Of a stretch of 33,668 bases of DNA, positions 15,665 to 24,678 are shown piece after piece (position 1 is the stretch's first letter; each line of letters opens with the position of its first letter). The DNA comes from Clostridium uliginosum (lineage in GTDB: Bacteria > Bacillota > Clostridia > Clostridiales > Clostridiaceae): assembly GCF_900112485.1 (NCBI RefSeq), contig NZ_FOMG01000005.1:139780-173447 (forward strand). The letters are read 5' to 3'. The notes under the pieces were generated by a model. The model ran no database searches. It was not told where the DNA came from and saw only the letters and a program-made list of their open reading frames with translations. A program made the translations under genes and the position numbers.

Positions 15665-17455
15665 CTACTGAACTAATTTAAATTGTGAAACTGTTAAAGT
15701 TGTTTTATCACTTTTATTATGATTCTTTAACCTATTATAATTATCTGTTATTATTTCTTTTGTCTTATTATCTGTTTTATCGTTAATTCCTTCATAAGCT
15801 GATTTAAAATTAGCCATAGCTCTATCAACATCACCTTCAACAGATATATAATAACAACCTGCATTATTTAATGTTAATATATCATTCTTATCAATTCCAT
15901 AAGAAGATCTTATTGCTTTTATAGCTTCTTCATTTTTTCCTTTATTTAAATAAATTTCTCCTAACTTCCTATAATATTTTGCACTCTTATTATCTAATTT
16001 TATGCTTTTATTTAATAGTTCTACTGCTTTATCTTCTCTTTGATTATTAAGATTAATTAACGCCATATTATAATATGCTTCTGCATCATTTGGATTTATT
16101 TGTGATGCCATATTATAATATTCTAATGCTTTATTAGAATCCTTTATTATATTGGAATAATATCCTGCAATTTTAGTCATAGTTGTAGAATTAAAGAGTT
16201 CCTTATATAATGCAGTCCTAAAATATGGTTCTGCACTGTCTCCCTTTTCCTTCTTTCCATTCTTATCTTCCGCTCCATTAACTTCTTTTATATTAGTTTG
16301 TTTGACAATAATATCAGCTATTAAGCTATAACTATTTGAATAATCTCTATTTATCAATATGCTCTTTTTACAATATGTAAGTGCATCTTTATAGTCTTCT
16401 ATTTTATAATCATATAATGATGCAATATAACATTCTATAAAAGACTCAGGATTATTACTTACAATTTCTTTTAGTGTTTTTTTAGCCTCTTCTTCTTTAC
16501 CCATATTTTCATATGCTTTATATTGAATAAGATCTATGTTTATTTTGCCAACATCCTTGTTTTCTATATTCTTAATTATTTCTTCACTTTTTTGAGCATA
16601 CTCTTTATTCATTGAATATACCTTTGCCATCCACATTTTATATACACATTCATCAGGATTTTTCTTCTCAAGTTCTGAAACTCTTTTTATAAACTCATTC
16701 TTATTATAAGATGCTATTTGCTCTACAACATCAAACACCATTATTTCATCTTTATCCTTGTCCCATGCATCCTTTAAAAGTTTTAAACCATTATTCCAAT
16801 TATCAACTAACATATTCATCCTAGCTAAAATTGCTAAATCACTTGAGCTTATATCTTGCATTGGATAATTATCTATTATCTTCTTAGCTTTTTCTTTATC
16901 ATTATTTGTCATATAAATTGTAAACATTGTTTTTAATAAATTCTTATCTTCTGGATAATCTTTTAAAAATAATTCTCCATATTCTAGTGCCTTTTTAGAT
17001 TCACCATTCATAAAATAAGTAAAAACTATGTAATTTATTAATTCCTTGTCTTGTTCCTTTAAATCTTGTTTGTTTTTACTATCTATTGCTTTATTTCTAG
17101 CTTCATATACCTTGCTAAGTATTTCATTTGATTTGACATAATCTCCTTTAACTGAGTAAATTTCTGCAATTTTCATATTTGAAAAAGGCCAGCTTGTCTC
17201 TTTTTGTATTTTTTGATATTCTTCAATAGCTGACTCATAGTTTTTATTATAAAAAGCCTCTTCTGCTATATTAGTTGCAATTGTTACTGTTTTATTACTT
17301 GACATAGATGACTTTGTAACAAGTATAATTCCCATAGCTACTGTCAATGATAAAGCTATCGTTATTATAGAACTTAAATACTTATGTGTCTTACAAATAT
17401 CTTTATATTTATTAGATATTCTTTGTAGAAAAGAATTTTTCTTTGTCTTTTCCAT
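15665..17455 (-). CDS. Membrane-anchored tetratricopeptide repeat protein
   Basis: The 596-residue protein has one N-terminal membrane segment (about 27-47) followed by a long alpha-helical region. TPR-like helix pairs are clear near 60-110 (AEEAFYNKNYESAIEEYQKI) and especially at 430-560, with units such as ALEYYNMASQINPNDAEAYY, AVELLNKSIKLDNKSAKYYR and KLGEIYLNKGKNEEAIKAIR. TPRs are protein-docking scaffolds and no catalytic domain is present. The partner is not predictable. It is the first gene of a probable run TPR-manA-13438-uppP, which hints at an envelope or glycan role. The start is supported by AAGGGGTG. Confidence 0.82.
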   Translation of the reverse strand: MEKTKKNSFLQRISNKYKDICKTHKYLSSIITIALSLTVAMGIILVTKSSMSSNKTVTIATNIAEEAFYNKNYESAIEEYQKIQKETSWPFSNMKIAEIYSVKGDYVKSNEILSKVYEARNKAIDSKNKQDLKEQDKELINYIVFTYFMNGESKKALEYGELFLKDYPEDKNLLKTMFTIYMTNNDKEKAKKIIDNYPMQDISSSDLAILARMNMLVDNWNNGLKLLKDAWDKDKDEIMVFDVVEQIASYNKNEFIKRVSELEKKNPDECVYKMWMAKVYSMNKEYAQKSEEIIKNIENKDVGKINIDLIQYKAYENMGKEEEAKKTLKEIVSNNPESFIECYIASLYDYKIEDYKDALTYCKKSILINRDYSNSYSLIADIIVKQTNIKEVNGAEDKNGKKEKGDSAEPYFRTALYKELFNSTTMTKIAGYYSNIIKDSNKALEYYNMASQINPNDAEAYYNMALINLNNQREDKAVELLNKSIKLDNKSAKYYRKLGEIYLNKGKNEEAIKAIRSSYGIDKNDILTLNNAGCYYISVEGDVDRAMANFKSAYEGINDKTDNKTKEIITDNYNRLKNHNKSDKTTLTVSQFKLVQ

Positions 17456-17567
17456 AGGTACACCCCTTACATTTTTCTATTACGTTTACACTCTGTTTTA
17501 TATTTTAACAAACCTTTATATAAAAATCTACATTTAATGTTATATTAACACAATTCATGTTAAATGT

Positions 17568-17640
17568 TAGACATATTCAAAAAAATAATAGATCAATATG
17601 CCTGTATATTTGACTATTTATTTTCTTTCACATGCCTTAT
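17568..17640. repeat. Palindromic dispersed element, short copy (73 bp)
   Basis: The ends TAGACATATTCAAAAAAATA and the inverse of AAGGCATGTGAAAGAAAATA are inverted repeats of the family type, joined by only a short centre (ATATGCCTGTATATT). It looks like an internally deleted form of the 160 bp element, with only the arms left. Confidence 0.75.
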
Positions 17641-17691
17641 TGGGTTCATTAAAAATTTATGATATACTTATACAAGATTTTATTCTTAATT

Positions 17692-17842
17692 AAGGCATAT
17701 TCTAAAGAAATAAACATTCAGTATGCTAGTCTATTTTGTGTCATACTATGTCGGTATGTTCACATAATAGATAATCCATACCTACTTGCATAATGCCACA
17801 TATACATCGCATTTTTGACTTGTTATTTCCTTTTATATGCTG
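17692..17842 (+). repeat. Palindromic dispersed element, copy C (151 bp)
   Basis: The left arm AAGGCATATTCTAAAGAAAT continues CAGTATGCTAGTCTATTTTG-GTCATACT, almost identical to the copy at 33132. The right arm is CATCGCATTTTTGACTTGTT followed by the terminus. The right tip is degenerate. It ends about 50 bases before murT, so it occupies the murT promoter region. Confidence 0.8.
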
Positions 17843-17887
17843 ATGTAGTGAAATCTTATATAAATAAAACATAAAAAATTTGATTAG

Positions 17888-19249
17888 GTGGTGACTAAAA
17901 TAAGTATTAAATCTATTTTAAGTATACTTTTTGCAAAAATTACTGAATTTCTTTCAAAACACATTTTAAAGGGTGGAAGTAATTTTCCTGGGAAAGTAGC
18001 TTTAAAAGTTGATAAGACAATCTTAAAAGTGGTTAGTGCTGGATACAAAGTAATACTAGTGACTGGAACTAACGGAAAGACAACAACAACAAGTATGATT
18101 TCAAACATACTAAAGGAAAAGGGATTTAATGTTATCACTAATAACACAGGTGCTAATTTATATCCTGGTATTACTGCTTGTTTTATATCAAACTATAAGT
18201 TTTTAAAAAAAACTCAAGATAGTTATGCTGTAATTGAAGTTGATGAAGCTAATGTTAAGTTCATTACAGAATATATTACTCCTGAAATAATAACTATCAC
18301 AAATTTATTTAGAGATCAACTAGATAGATATGGTGAAGTTTATACTACTTTAAATAAAATCTTAGAAGGAATAGTTAAAGTCCCAACTTCTAAATTAATT
18401 TTAAATGGAGATGAATCATTACTTGGTAAATTGAACCTTGATAATCCAGTATCATATTATGGATTTAACGTACCTATCACAGAAAATTCTTCTGTTGATT
18501 TAAATGCAGATTCAAAGTTTTGCAAAATTTGTAAGGCACGTTATTCATATAATTTTGTAACTTATAATCATTTAGGGGATTTTTATTGCAGTGAATGTGG
18601 TTATAAAAGACCAGAATTATCTTATGCTGTAAATAAAATTTTTGATTTGACACCAGAAAGTTCTTCTGTGCTAATTAATAATACTGAAGTATTGGTTAGT
18701 CAATCAGGTGCTTATAATATTTATAATGCTTTGTGTGCATATGCAATTTCAAAAGAACTTGGTGTAGAAGACAAGATAATTAAAAATTCTCTTCAAAATC
18801 AAAGTTCAAGCTTTGGTAGACAAGAACAAATACAAATAGAAAATAAGCGTATACAAATAATTTTAGTTAAGAATCCAGCTGGTTATAATCAAGCTTTGGA
18901 TACACTTTGTCTTAATAAAAATGAGTTTTCAGCAGCCTTTTTATTAAATGATAATTATGCTGATGGAAGAGATGTTTCATGGATATGGGATGTTGATTTT
19001 GAAAAAATATCATCACTTCCAATTCAAAGCATCTTTGTTTCTGGAATAAGAATGTATGATATGGCCGTAAGATTAAAAATAGCTGGCCTTGATAAAAATA
19101 AGTTTATACTTGAAGAGGATTATGATAAATTAACTGAACAAATAAAAAATAGTTCTTGTTCGAAATTATATATTCTTGCAACTTACACAGCTATGATAAA
19201 TTATAGAAAATACCTTCATTCAAAAGGTTACATTGATAAATTATGGTAA
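17888..19249 (+). CDS. murT: Lipid II isoglutaminyl synthase subunit MurT
   Basis: MurT is the Mur-ligase-like subunit that, with GatD, amidates D-Glu of the peptidoglycan stem to D-isoglutamine. Counting from GTG 17888 (453 residues), the ATP loop is VTGTNGKTTTT (59-69), the zinc ribbon cysteines are 212, 215, 234 and 237, and the C-terminal MurT domain carries NDNYADGRDVSWIWDVDFE (354-372) with the conserved Asp implicated in catalysis. The start is odd. GTG codons at 17888 and 17891 lie within the Shine-Dalgarno-like GGTGGTGA, whereas an ATA at 17900 is 8 bases after its core, the same spacing as in the gene at 30198. A start at ATA would match the N-terminal length of the S. aureus protein. 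Confidence 0.94.
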   Translation: MVTKISIKSILSILFAKITEFLSKHILKGGSNFPGKVALKVDKTILKVVSAGYKVILVTGTNGKTTTTSMISNILKEKGFNVITNNTGANLYPGITACFISNYKFLKKTQDSYAVIEVDEANVKFITEYITPEIITITNLFRDQLDRYGEVYTTLNKILEGIVKVPTSKLILNGDESLLGKLNLDNPVSYYGFNVPITENSSVDLNADSKFCKICKARYSYNFVTYNHLGDFYCSECGYKRPELSYAVNKIFDLTPESSSVLINNTEVLVSQSGAYNIYNALCAYAISKELGVEDKIIKNSLQNQSSSFGRQEQIQIENKRIQIILVKNPAGYNQALDTLCLNKNEFSAAFLLNDNYADGRDVSWIWDVDFEKISSLPIQSIFVSGIRMYDMAVRLKIAGLDKNKFILEEDYDKLTEQIKNSSCSKLYILATYTAMINYRKYLHSKGYIDKLW

Positions 19250-19266
19250 TTAAAGGGGGTACTAAC

Positions 19267-20007
19267 TTGGAATTAACTATTTGTCACTTATACCCAGATT
19301 TATTAAACGTATATGGAGATATAGGAAATGTACTAATTTTAAAACATAGAGCAGAAACTAGAGGTATTAAAGTAAATATAATTAATTCATCTTTAAATGA
19401 TGTTTTAAATAAGGATGAAATAGACATCCTCTTCTTTGGAGGTGGACAGGATTATGAACAATCTATTGTTTCAGAGGATTTAAATGAAATAAAAAAGGAA
19501 GCATTAACTAATTATATTGAAGAAGGTAAGGTTCTCCTTGCTATATGTGGTGGATATCAGTTGTTAGGTAAATACTATACTGCCCCAAATGGAGAAAAGA
19601 TTACTGGACTTGGTATATTAGATATATATACTGAAGGTGGAGATACTAGGTTTATTGGAAATACTGTGATATATAATGAAACATTTGATGAAACGTATGT
19701 TGGGTTTGAAAATCATTCTGGTAGAACATATATAAATAATAATACTCCACTTGGCAAATGTATTCATGGATATGGAAATAACGGAGAAGATGGATATGAA
19801 GGATGTGTATATAAAAATACTTTTGGTTCTTATTTTCATGGATCATTTTTATCTAAAAATCCAGAATTTGCTGATAAACTTTTAAGTTTATCATTAGAAA
19901 AAAAATATGGTGAAAAATTAACTTTAGATACTTTAGATGATACATTTGAGGTAAATGCTAAACAAACAATTCAAGATAGATTAAAGAAGGTATTAGAAAG
20001 AAAATAA
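19267..20007 (+). CDS. gatD: Lipid II isoglutaminyl synthase subunit GatD (glutaminase)
   Basis: GatD is a class I glutamine amidotransferase that releases ammonia from glutamine and delivers it to MurT. I chose TTG at 19267 because GGGGGT lies about 8 bases upstream and the resulting start MELTICHLYPDLLNVYGDIG aligns with known GatD. An upstream ATG at 19243 overlaps the end of murT and adds an unlikely VIKGGTN. With this start the nucleophile is Cys94 (LLAICGGYQLLG), the same number as in S. aureus. The oxyanion region FFGGGQDYEQ and the catalytic histidine in YFHGSFLSKNPEFAD are present. It is translated directly after murT, as usual for this pair. Confidence 0.94.
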   Translation: MELTICHLYPDLLNVYGDIGNVLILKHRAETRGIKVNIINSSLNDVLNKDEIDILFFGGGQDYEQSIVSEDLNEIKKEALTNYIEEGKVLLAICGGYQLLGKYYTAPNGEKITGLGILDIYTEGGDTRFIGNTVIYNETFDETYVGFENHSGRTYINNNTPLGKCIHGYGNNGEDGYEGCVYKNTFGSYFHGSFLSKNPEFADKLLSLSLEKKYGEKLTLDTLDDTFEVNAKQTIQDRLKKVLERK

Positions 20008-20044
20008 TAGACCATAAATTCTTATTATATTTAGTGTTAGACTG

Positions 20045-20083
20045 GAAGATTAAGATTAACACTCTAAGTTAATTTTAATCTTC
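20045..20083. terminator. Stem-loop after murT-gatD
   Basis: GAAGATTAAGATTAAC pairs with GTTAATTTTAATCTTC (16-base stem with one mismatch, 7-base loop) about 38 bases after the gatD stop codon. No T-run follows, so termination would be weak. A dispersed repeat begins immediately after. Confidence 0.6.
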
Positions 20084-20084
20084 T

Positions 20085-20246
20085 AAGGAATCTTTAAATA
20101 AATAACTAGTCAATATATTCTTGTTTTTTTGAACTATACTGAATAAGCAAAGGTAATTAATAACAGCAATATTAACTGAATTCACTTCCTTATCTAGTTC
20201 AAAAGTCCTAAGAATCTTTGACTAGTTATTTATTTTGTAATGCCTA
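20085..20246 (+). repeat. Palindromic dispersed element, copy D (162 bp)
   Basis: The arms AAATAAATAACTAGTCA and TGACTAGTTATTTATTTTGT are inverted repeats. The core AACTATACTGAATAAGCAAA ... AATATTAACTGAATTCACTT and CCTTATCTAGTTCAAAA matches copy A at 6525. The left tip has lost the canonical GGCAT. It lies between gatD and the convergent deacetylase gene. Confidence 0.82.
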
Positions 20247-20317
20247 ATCTTAGCCAAAATATATACGGATAATGGTTTGTTATTTTCTTTTTAATACCTA
20301 AGTAAATTATCTTTCTC

Positions 20318-21064
20318 TTACTTATTTAAAACATGTCTATCAATTAAATATTGTATTTCCCAATCTTCAATTTCATCAAATGTTTTAAATTCATATCCTA
20401 GTGTCTTATATTTATCAATAATATCTTGAAGTGCTTTTGATGTTGTAGTCTTATTTTCTAAATCATGCATTAAAACTACTTCTATTTTATGCATTCCAGC
20501 TTGTTTATTAATATTTTTTTCTATATTTTCTGTTGTAACTAGTTTAGAACAAGCATCTCCAGAATCTACACTCCAATCTATATAATTTATTCCTTCATTT
20601 TTCAACTCAGTTTTTATATTATATAGAACATCGGAACTACATACATGATTATCTGATCCTCCGGGCATTCTTATGAATTTATACTGTCTGTTTTTTCCCG
20701 TTATATTATTTATAATATTAGTGCATTCTTTTAAATCGTTAATATAATATTCTGTTGATGAATATAGTTGACTATAATGATGATTATTACAATGAGGTAT
20801 TATACCCATATTAAAATTATCTAAATCTTTAATAGTTTGCTTATATTTTAATGCATTAGATCCAACAACACAAAAAGTAGCCTTCACGTTATTTTGATTT
20901 AAAATACTTATTATATTTTCTGTATTATTAGGTGAAGGACCATCATCAAATGTTAAGTAAACAATTTTTCTTTGTAGATTTGGAGTTGCATTAGCATTAA
21001 ATGTATTAAATACCATAAAAAAGGTAATAATAGTTAATATTAAAAATTTTATATGCTTTTTCAT
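20318..21064 (-). CDS. Secreted polysaccharide deacetylase (NodB domain)
   Basis: The 248-residue protein has a signal peptide (about 1-26, ending near ANA) and a NodB-type carbohydrate esterase 4 domain. Motif 1 is TFDDGPS with D40 and D41. Motif 2 is PHCNNHHYS with the metal pair H91 and H95. Motif 3 is RMPGGS. Motif 4 contains DWSVDSGD, and motif 5 is VVLMHD. All catalytic elements are present. Such enzymes remove acetyl groups from peptidoglycan or other wall glycans, conferring lysozyme resistance or acting in spore cortex formation. The exact substrate is not evident. The ribosome site AGAGGTGA precedes the ATG. Confidence 0.92.
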   Translation of the reverse strand: MKKHIKFLILTIITFFMVFNTFNANATPNLQRKIVYLTFDDGPSPNNTENIISILNQNNVKATFCVVGSNALKYKQTIKDLDNFNMGIIPHCNNHHYSQLYSSTEYYINDLKECTNIINNITGKNRQYKFIRMPGGSDNHVCSSDVLYNIKTELKNEGINYIDWSVDSGDACSKLVTTENIEKNINKQAGMHKIEVVLMHDLENKTTTSKALQDIIDKYKTLGYEFKTFDEIEDWEIQYLIDRHVLNK

Positions 21065-21339
21065 AAAATTTCACCTCTTTTCAAATTCATTATATATAGT
21101 TTGTTCAAAAAGCTACCAATATATATTAGTAATTTAGGGTAAATCTCAAAATTTATGTTTTTTTAAATAAATATATCTGTTATTAAGAAGAACTCTATTA
21201 TTAAAATTTTAATATTTATTTAAAGTTTGTATTAGATTAAAAAAACACACAAAATAAGTTGCATTTTATTGTTATTACTTAACATAAATGATATACTTAT
21301 CTTGTTTTACTATATTAAATAGAGATGGGGAGATCTTAC

Positions 21340-22623
21340 TTGAAAAAAAATTTAATTTTAAAAACACTTGCATTAACTCTTGCCATTTCATTATTTAATC
21401 CTTGTTCGCTAAAGAGTTATGCAACTGAAAATCAAACACAAAACTTACCAACAATTCAAGCTGAAGCAGCTTTAACTATGGATTTAGAAACTGGAGAAGT
21501 AATCTATTGTAAAGATGGTGACAGCAAAAGGTATCCAGCGAGTACTACTAAGCTTTTAACTGGCTTATTATTAGCTGAAAATATAGGGAAAAATGATCAA
21601 ATTACCTTTACTCAATCAGCCAAAGATCAACCTGAATATTCTTTAAACATTAATTATATGAAAAATAAAATGCAGGTTGGAGATAAAATGCTAGCTGATG
21701 ATGTCATGAAAGGATTATTGCTTTTTTCAGGAAATGATACAGCTTATATGATTGCAGATAATGTTTCTGGTAATGCTACTGCTTTTGCAGATTTAATGAA
21801 TAAAAGAGCAAAGGAACTTGGAGCTAATAATAGTAACTTTATTACTGCAAATGGACTTCATGATGCAAATCATTACACAACTGCATATGATTTATCATTA
21901 ATTACTAAAGCTGCTTTTCAAAATCCATGGGAAAGAGAAACTATGGGATTAAAAGAATCACCTATAAATATTGGTACTTCTAAAATTATTTTAGAAAATA
22001 GAAATTTAAATCTTGGTAAAAATGGTAACATTGCAGGTAAAACTGGATCAACAAATGCTGCTGGTGGTTGTTTAACTACTGTATATGACCGAGATGGAAG
22101 AAAATTAATAGGTGTAGTTCTTAAAAGTAGACAAATCGATAATGCTGATATGACTAAATTTAATGACATGAATGCAATTATAGACTATAGCTATAATGCC
22201 ACAAAAAAGGTATATAAAAAAGCAAATGAAGAAGTTGGTACGACTAATTTAGAATATAAAGCATTTGGCTTTTTTGGTCCTACAAAAACTATTACTGTTC
22301 CTATTACTTTGACTCAAGACGTTATGTATTATAAAAATGACATAAATGATAAAGATTCGGCAATAACATATAGTTCTTCAAACGGTAGTGCTTGGAAGCT
22401 AGCTTTTAATAAAGACACTAAACTAACATATACTATAAGAAATCATAGTGAAGAAGTTCCAGGTACTGTTGGTATATCATTAGGTAAAATCCTAAAAGAT
22501 AATATATTGTTATATGGAGCTGTAATAATAATAGCTATTATAATAATTACATTAATTATATTTATTAAGAACATAGCAAAAAATAAACATAAAAGAAGAA
22601 GACGCTACAAAAGAAAATACTAA
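21340..22623 (+). CDS. D-alanyl-D-alanine carboxypeptidase (penicillin-binding, S11 family)
   Basis: This extracellular enzyme removes the terminal D-Ala from peptidoglycan pentapeptides. Counting from TTG 21340, it has a signal peptide (MKKNLILKTLALTLAISLF), the active-site S68-T-T-K71 in PASTTKLLTG, SGN at 130-132 and KTG at 234-236, a C-terminal beta domain (about 265-375), a membrane helix (near 390-412) and a basic tail KHKRRRRYKRKY facing the cytoplasm. TTG 21340 is preferred over ATG 21325 because GGGGAG lies 7 bases before it and the signal peptide then begins normally with MKK. The C-terminal anchor is a true membrane span rather than the amphipathic helix of E. coli DacA. Confidence 0.93.
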   Translation: MKKNLILKTLALTLAISLFNPCSLKSYATENQTQNLPTIQAEAALTMDLETGEVIYCKDGDSKRYPASTTKLLTGLLLAENIGKNDQITFTQSAKDQPEYSLNINYMKNKMQVGDKMLADDVMKGLLLFSGNDTAYMIADNVSGNATAFADLMNKRAKELGANNSNFITANGLHDANHYTTAYDLSLITKAAFQNPWERETMGLKESPINIGTSKIILENRNLNLGKNGNIAGKTGSTNAAGGCLTTVYDRDGRKLIGVVLKSRQIDNADMTKFNDMNAIIDYSYNATKKVYKKANEEVGTTNLEYKAFGFFGPTKTITVPITLTQDVMYYKNDINDKDSAITYSSSNGSAWKLAFNKDTKLTYTIRNHSEEVPGTVGISLGKILKDNILLYGAVIIIAIIIITLIIFIKNIAKNKHKRRRRYKRKY

Positions 22624-22627
22624 AATC

Positions 22628-22660
22628 ATCTTTGACTAGTTGTTTATTTTACAATTCCTA
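22628..22660. repeat. Palindromic dispersed element, single right arm
   Basis: ATCTTTGACTAGTTGTTTAT and TTTACAATTCCT match the right arms of copies A and D. No left arm is found next to it. It lies directly after the D,D-carboxypeptidase stop codon. Confidence 0.6.
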
Positions 22661-22763
22661 AAATAAATTTAGTTATAGTTTAAACTCCAATCTATGTACT
22701 TATAAAAGCATTAAATTTATAATTATATAGACTGGTGCTATAAACACTATATAAATATCATAT

Positions 22764-22923
22764 AAGGCAGATGCAAAAAAATAATAGACTCGTATGCCTG
22801 TATATTCTGTGTCATACTACGTCAGCAAATTTAGCTAATGGCTCGCTATTAACTGAACTTTACTCCTTGTCTGACATCAAATATACGACGCATCTTTGAT
22901 CTATTATTTTCTTTCATCTGCCT
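22764..22923 (+). repeat. Palindromic dispersed element, copy E (160 bp)
   Basis: AAGGCAGATGCAAAAAAATA at the left and ATTTTCTTTCATCTGCCT at the right are inverted repeats. The two halves remain foldable against each other to the centre (GCTAATGG-CTCG-CTATTAAC), so the whole element is one long imperfect hairpin. It ends just before the ribosome site of the gene at 22943. Confidence 0.88.
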
Positions 22924-22942
22924 AATTCAAAAGGGGATAACT

Positions 22943-23527
22943 ATGAGTAAACTTAATTTTAAAGGTAGCGTTATGCTAAACCCTGCTCCAGTTGTTCTTG
23001 TAACATCTAAGAACAAAGAAGGAAAGTTAAATGTATTTACCGTTGCCTGGATAAGTACTGTTTGTACAAAAGAGCCTATTATAGCAATGGGAATAAGACC
23101 AGAACGATTATCTTATGACTATATTAAAGAAAGTGAGGAATGTGTAATTAACCTTCCTACAAAAAATATGGTTAAAACAGTTGATTATTGTGGTGTTAGA
23201 TCTGGAAGAAAAGAAGATAAAATAAAAAATCTTGGATTAAAATTAAATGAAGGTGTAAAAGTTAATACCCCTTCTTTAGACCAAGCACCATTTGCTTTAG
23301 AATGTAAACTTAAATCTATTACACCATTAGGCACTCATGACTTATTTTTATTAGAAGTACTTAATGTTAAAGTAGATGAACATCTATTAGATGATAAAGG
23401 TAAGATATGTTTTAATGAAGCTGATTTAATTTGTTATAGTCATGGTGAATATTTTGAAATTAATTCTAAGCCATTAGGATCATTTGGATATTCAGTAAAA
23501 AAGAAAACTAAGATAAAAAAGAACTAG
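22943..23527 (+). CDS. Flavin reductase-like, FMN-binding split-barrel protein
   Basis: The 194-residue protein belongs to the flavin reductase/FMN-binding split-barrel family: NPAPVVLVTSKNKEGKLNVF at the N-terminus followed by AWISTVCTKEPIIAMGIRPERLSY and ECVINLPTKNM are typical. In clostridia such small flavoproteins (flavoredoxin-like) pass electrons between carriers. The actual substrate is unknown. The ribosome site AAAAGGGGATAACT is good. The gene begins 20 bases after repeat copy E, and its last codons and stop lie inside the terminator hairpin at 23504-23554, so the terminator encodes the C-terminal residues KTKIKKN. Confidence 0.88.
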   Translation: MSKLNFKGSVMLNPAPVVLVTSKNKEGKLNVFTVAWISTVCTKEPIIAMGIRPERLSYDYIKESEECVINLPTKNMVKTVDYCGVRSGRKEDKIKNLGLKLNEGVKVNTPSLDQAPFALECKLKSITPLGTHDLFLLEVLNVKVDEHLLDDKGKICFNEADLICYSHGEYFEINSKPLGSFGYSVKKKTKIKKN

Positions 23528-23554
23528 AAATTAGTTCTTTTTTATCTTAGTTTT
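23504..23554. terminator. Terminator overlapping the end of the flavin reductase-like gene
   Basis: A perfect 23-base stem (AAAACTAAGATAAAAAAGAA continuing CTA) with a 5-base loop is followed by TATATTTTT on the plus strand. The stop codon TAG of the upstream gene lies at the junction of stem and loop. Confidence 0.9.
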
Positions 23555-23642
23555 ATATTTTTCTGAATATCTTTTAGTTTATATGAAAAATATGTAATTT
23601 TAATTTCAAAGTCTAACCTACTTCTAAAAAATCATTATATAC

Positions 23643-24071
23643 CTACTTATTTAAAGTTGAAGTACTTATAACTGGTAAAGAATCTACACTTTTAGATGTT
23701 ATAATTGTAGGTGAAGTGAAGTCATATATAGTATTATCAACCGTAATTTTATCCATTACCATTTTGCCACCTTCATCAAAATAATACCAATATCCACCAT
23801 TAGTTAACCAACTGTTATGAGCCATCATTCCATTTGACCAGCAATAGTACCAAACTCCATTTTCTCCCATCCAACTTGTTTGCATTATTCCATTATTACC
23901 AAAGTTATACCATTCTCCATCGATTTGTTTCCAGCCTTTAATATACGTACCATTTTCTTCCCAGCTCCAAGTATTATTTGAATTTTGTTTCCACGTAGCC
24001 GAAGCAGCAATTGGAGTAATTCCTATTATTGATATCGCAATTAATAAACTAGTAATTAATTTTTTTATCAT
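23643..24071 (-). CDS. Small secreted protein with choline-binding-type wall repeats
   Basis: The 142-residue protein has a signal peptide (about 1-25, ending ASA) and then three to four repeats of about 20 residues rich in Trp, Gly and Tyr (GWKQIDGEWYNFGNNGIMQT, SWMGENGVWYYCWSNGMMAH, WLTNGGYWYYFDEGGKMVMD). These match the cell-wall-binding (choline-binding) repeat family, which attaches proteins to choline-bearing teichoic acids or similar polymers. No catalytic domain is present, so it is a stand-alone wall-binding module. The C-terminal roughly 35 residues are Ser/Thr-rich. The ribosome site GGGAGAT is adequate. Confidence 0.87.
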   Translation of the reverse strand: MIKKLITSLLIAISIIGITPIAASATWKQNSNNTWSWEENGTYIKGWKQIDGEWYNFGNNGIMQTSWMGENGVWYYCWSNGMMAHNSWLTNGGYWYYFDEGGKMVMDKITVDNTIYDFTSPTIITSKSVDSLPVISTSTLNK

Positions 24072-24292
24072 CTAAAATATCTCCCTTTTTATTCATTTTT
24101 AGTATATTTTTACTTATAATTAATATTATAAGCCATTCTATCTTTTTTGTAAATTTAATTATAATATAAAAATAAGGTAGAAAGGATTTTTCCTTTCTAC
24201 CTCTAATGCTAAAAAACAGAAATTTTATCATCTATTTTAATATATTATTGTATATAAGCTCCACTAAAATCTAATATTATAAATACTTTATT

Positions 24293-24634
24293 TTATTCTT
24301 CCCATACTTCCCAAATTTCAGGTTTATATCCAATAGTGGCATTTTTTCCATTTCTTACTATAGGCGTATTAATTACCTTAGGATTTTTTAATATTATCTC
24401 GCATTTAATTTCACTACTTCGTATGTTATTAAGATTTAATTTAGTATAATCTTTAGATTTTGTATTTATTAAATCATTAATATTTATGGTTCTTAAAATA
24501 CTAGTAAGTTCCCCTTTGCTTATAGGCTTTTCATTTAAATCAATAAATTGAAATTTTATTTTTCTTTCTTTAAAATATCTTTCAGCCTTCTTTGTGTCAA
24601 AACATTTTTTAATTCCAAATATTTGTACGTTCAT
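24293..24634 (-). CDS. ArsC/Spx-family small thioredoxin-fold protein
   Basis: The 113-residue protein matches the arsenate reductase (ArsC)/Spx/YffB superfamily: VQIFGIKKCFDTKKAERYF at the N-terminus with the redox Cys11 in a CFDT (CxxT) motif, FIDLNEKPIS, then NTPIVRNGKNATIGYKPEIW. A lone N-terminal cysteine argues against the two-cysteine Spx regulator of Bacillus. The conserved TPIVR fits the cis-Pro region. Many proteins of this type are annotated arsenate reductase without ars genes nearby, and there are none here, so the substrate is uncertain. Confidence 0.85.
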   Translation of the reverse strand: MNVQIFGIKKCFDTKKAERYFKERKIKFQFIDLNEKPISKGELTSILRTININDLINTKSKDYTKLNLNNIRSSEIKCEIILKNPKVINTPIVRNGKNATIGYKPEIWEVWEE

Positions 24635-24678
24635 TACTTCTCTCCTACAACTAAATTTATAATATAAATTTTTACTTG

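Noticed and set aside
24049..24231. 60-codon frame on the minus strand extending across the start of the choline-binding protein gene
   Set aside because: It overlaps the signal peptide of the real gene in another frame, has no ribosome site, and its composition is AT-rich noise.
24293..24634. Naming the ArsC/Spx-like gene arsC or spx
   Set aside because: There is no ars context, the motif is CxxT rather than CxxC, and sequence alone cannot separate arsenate reductase from other family members.
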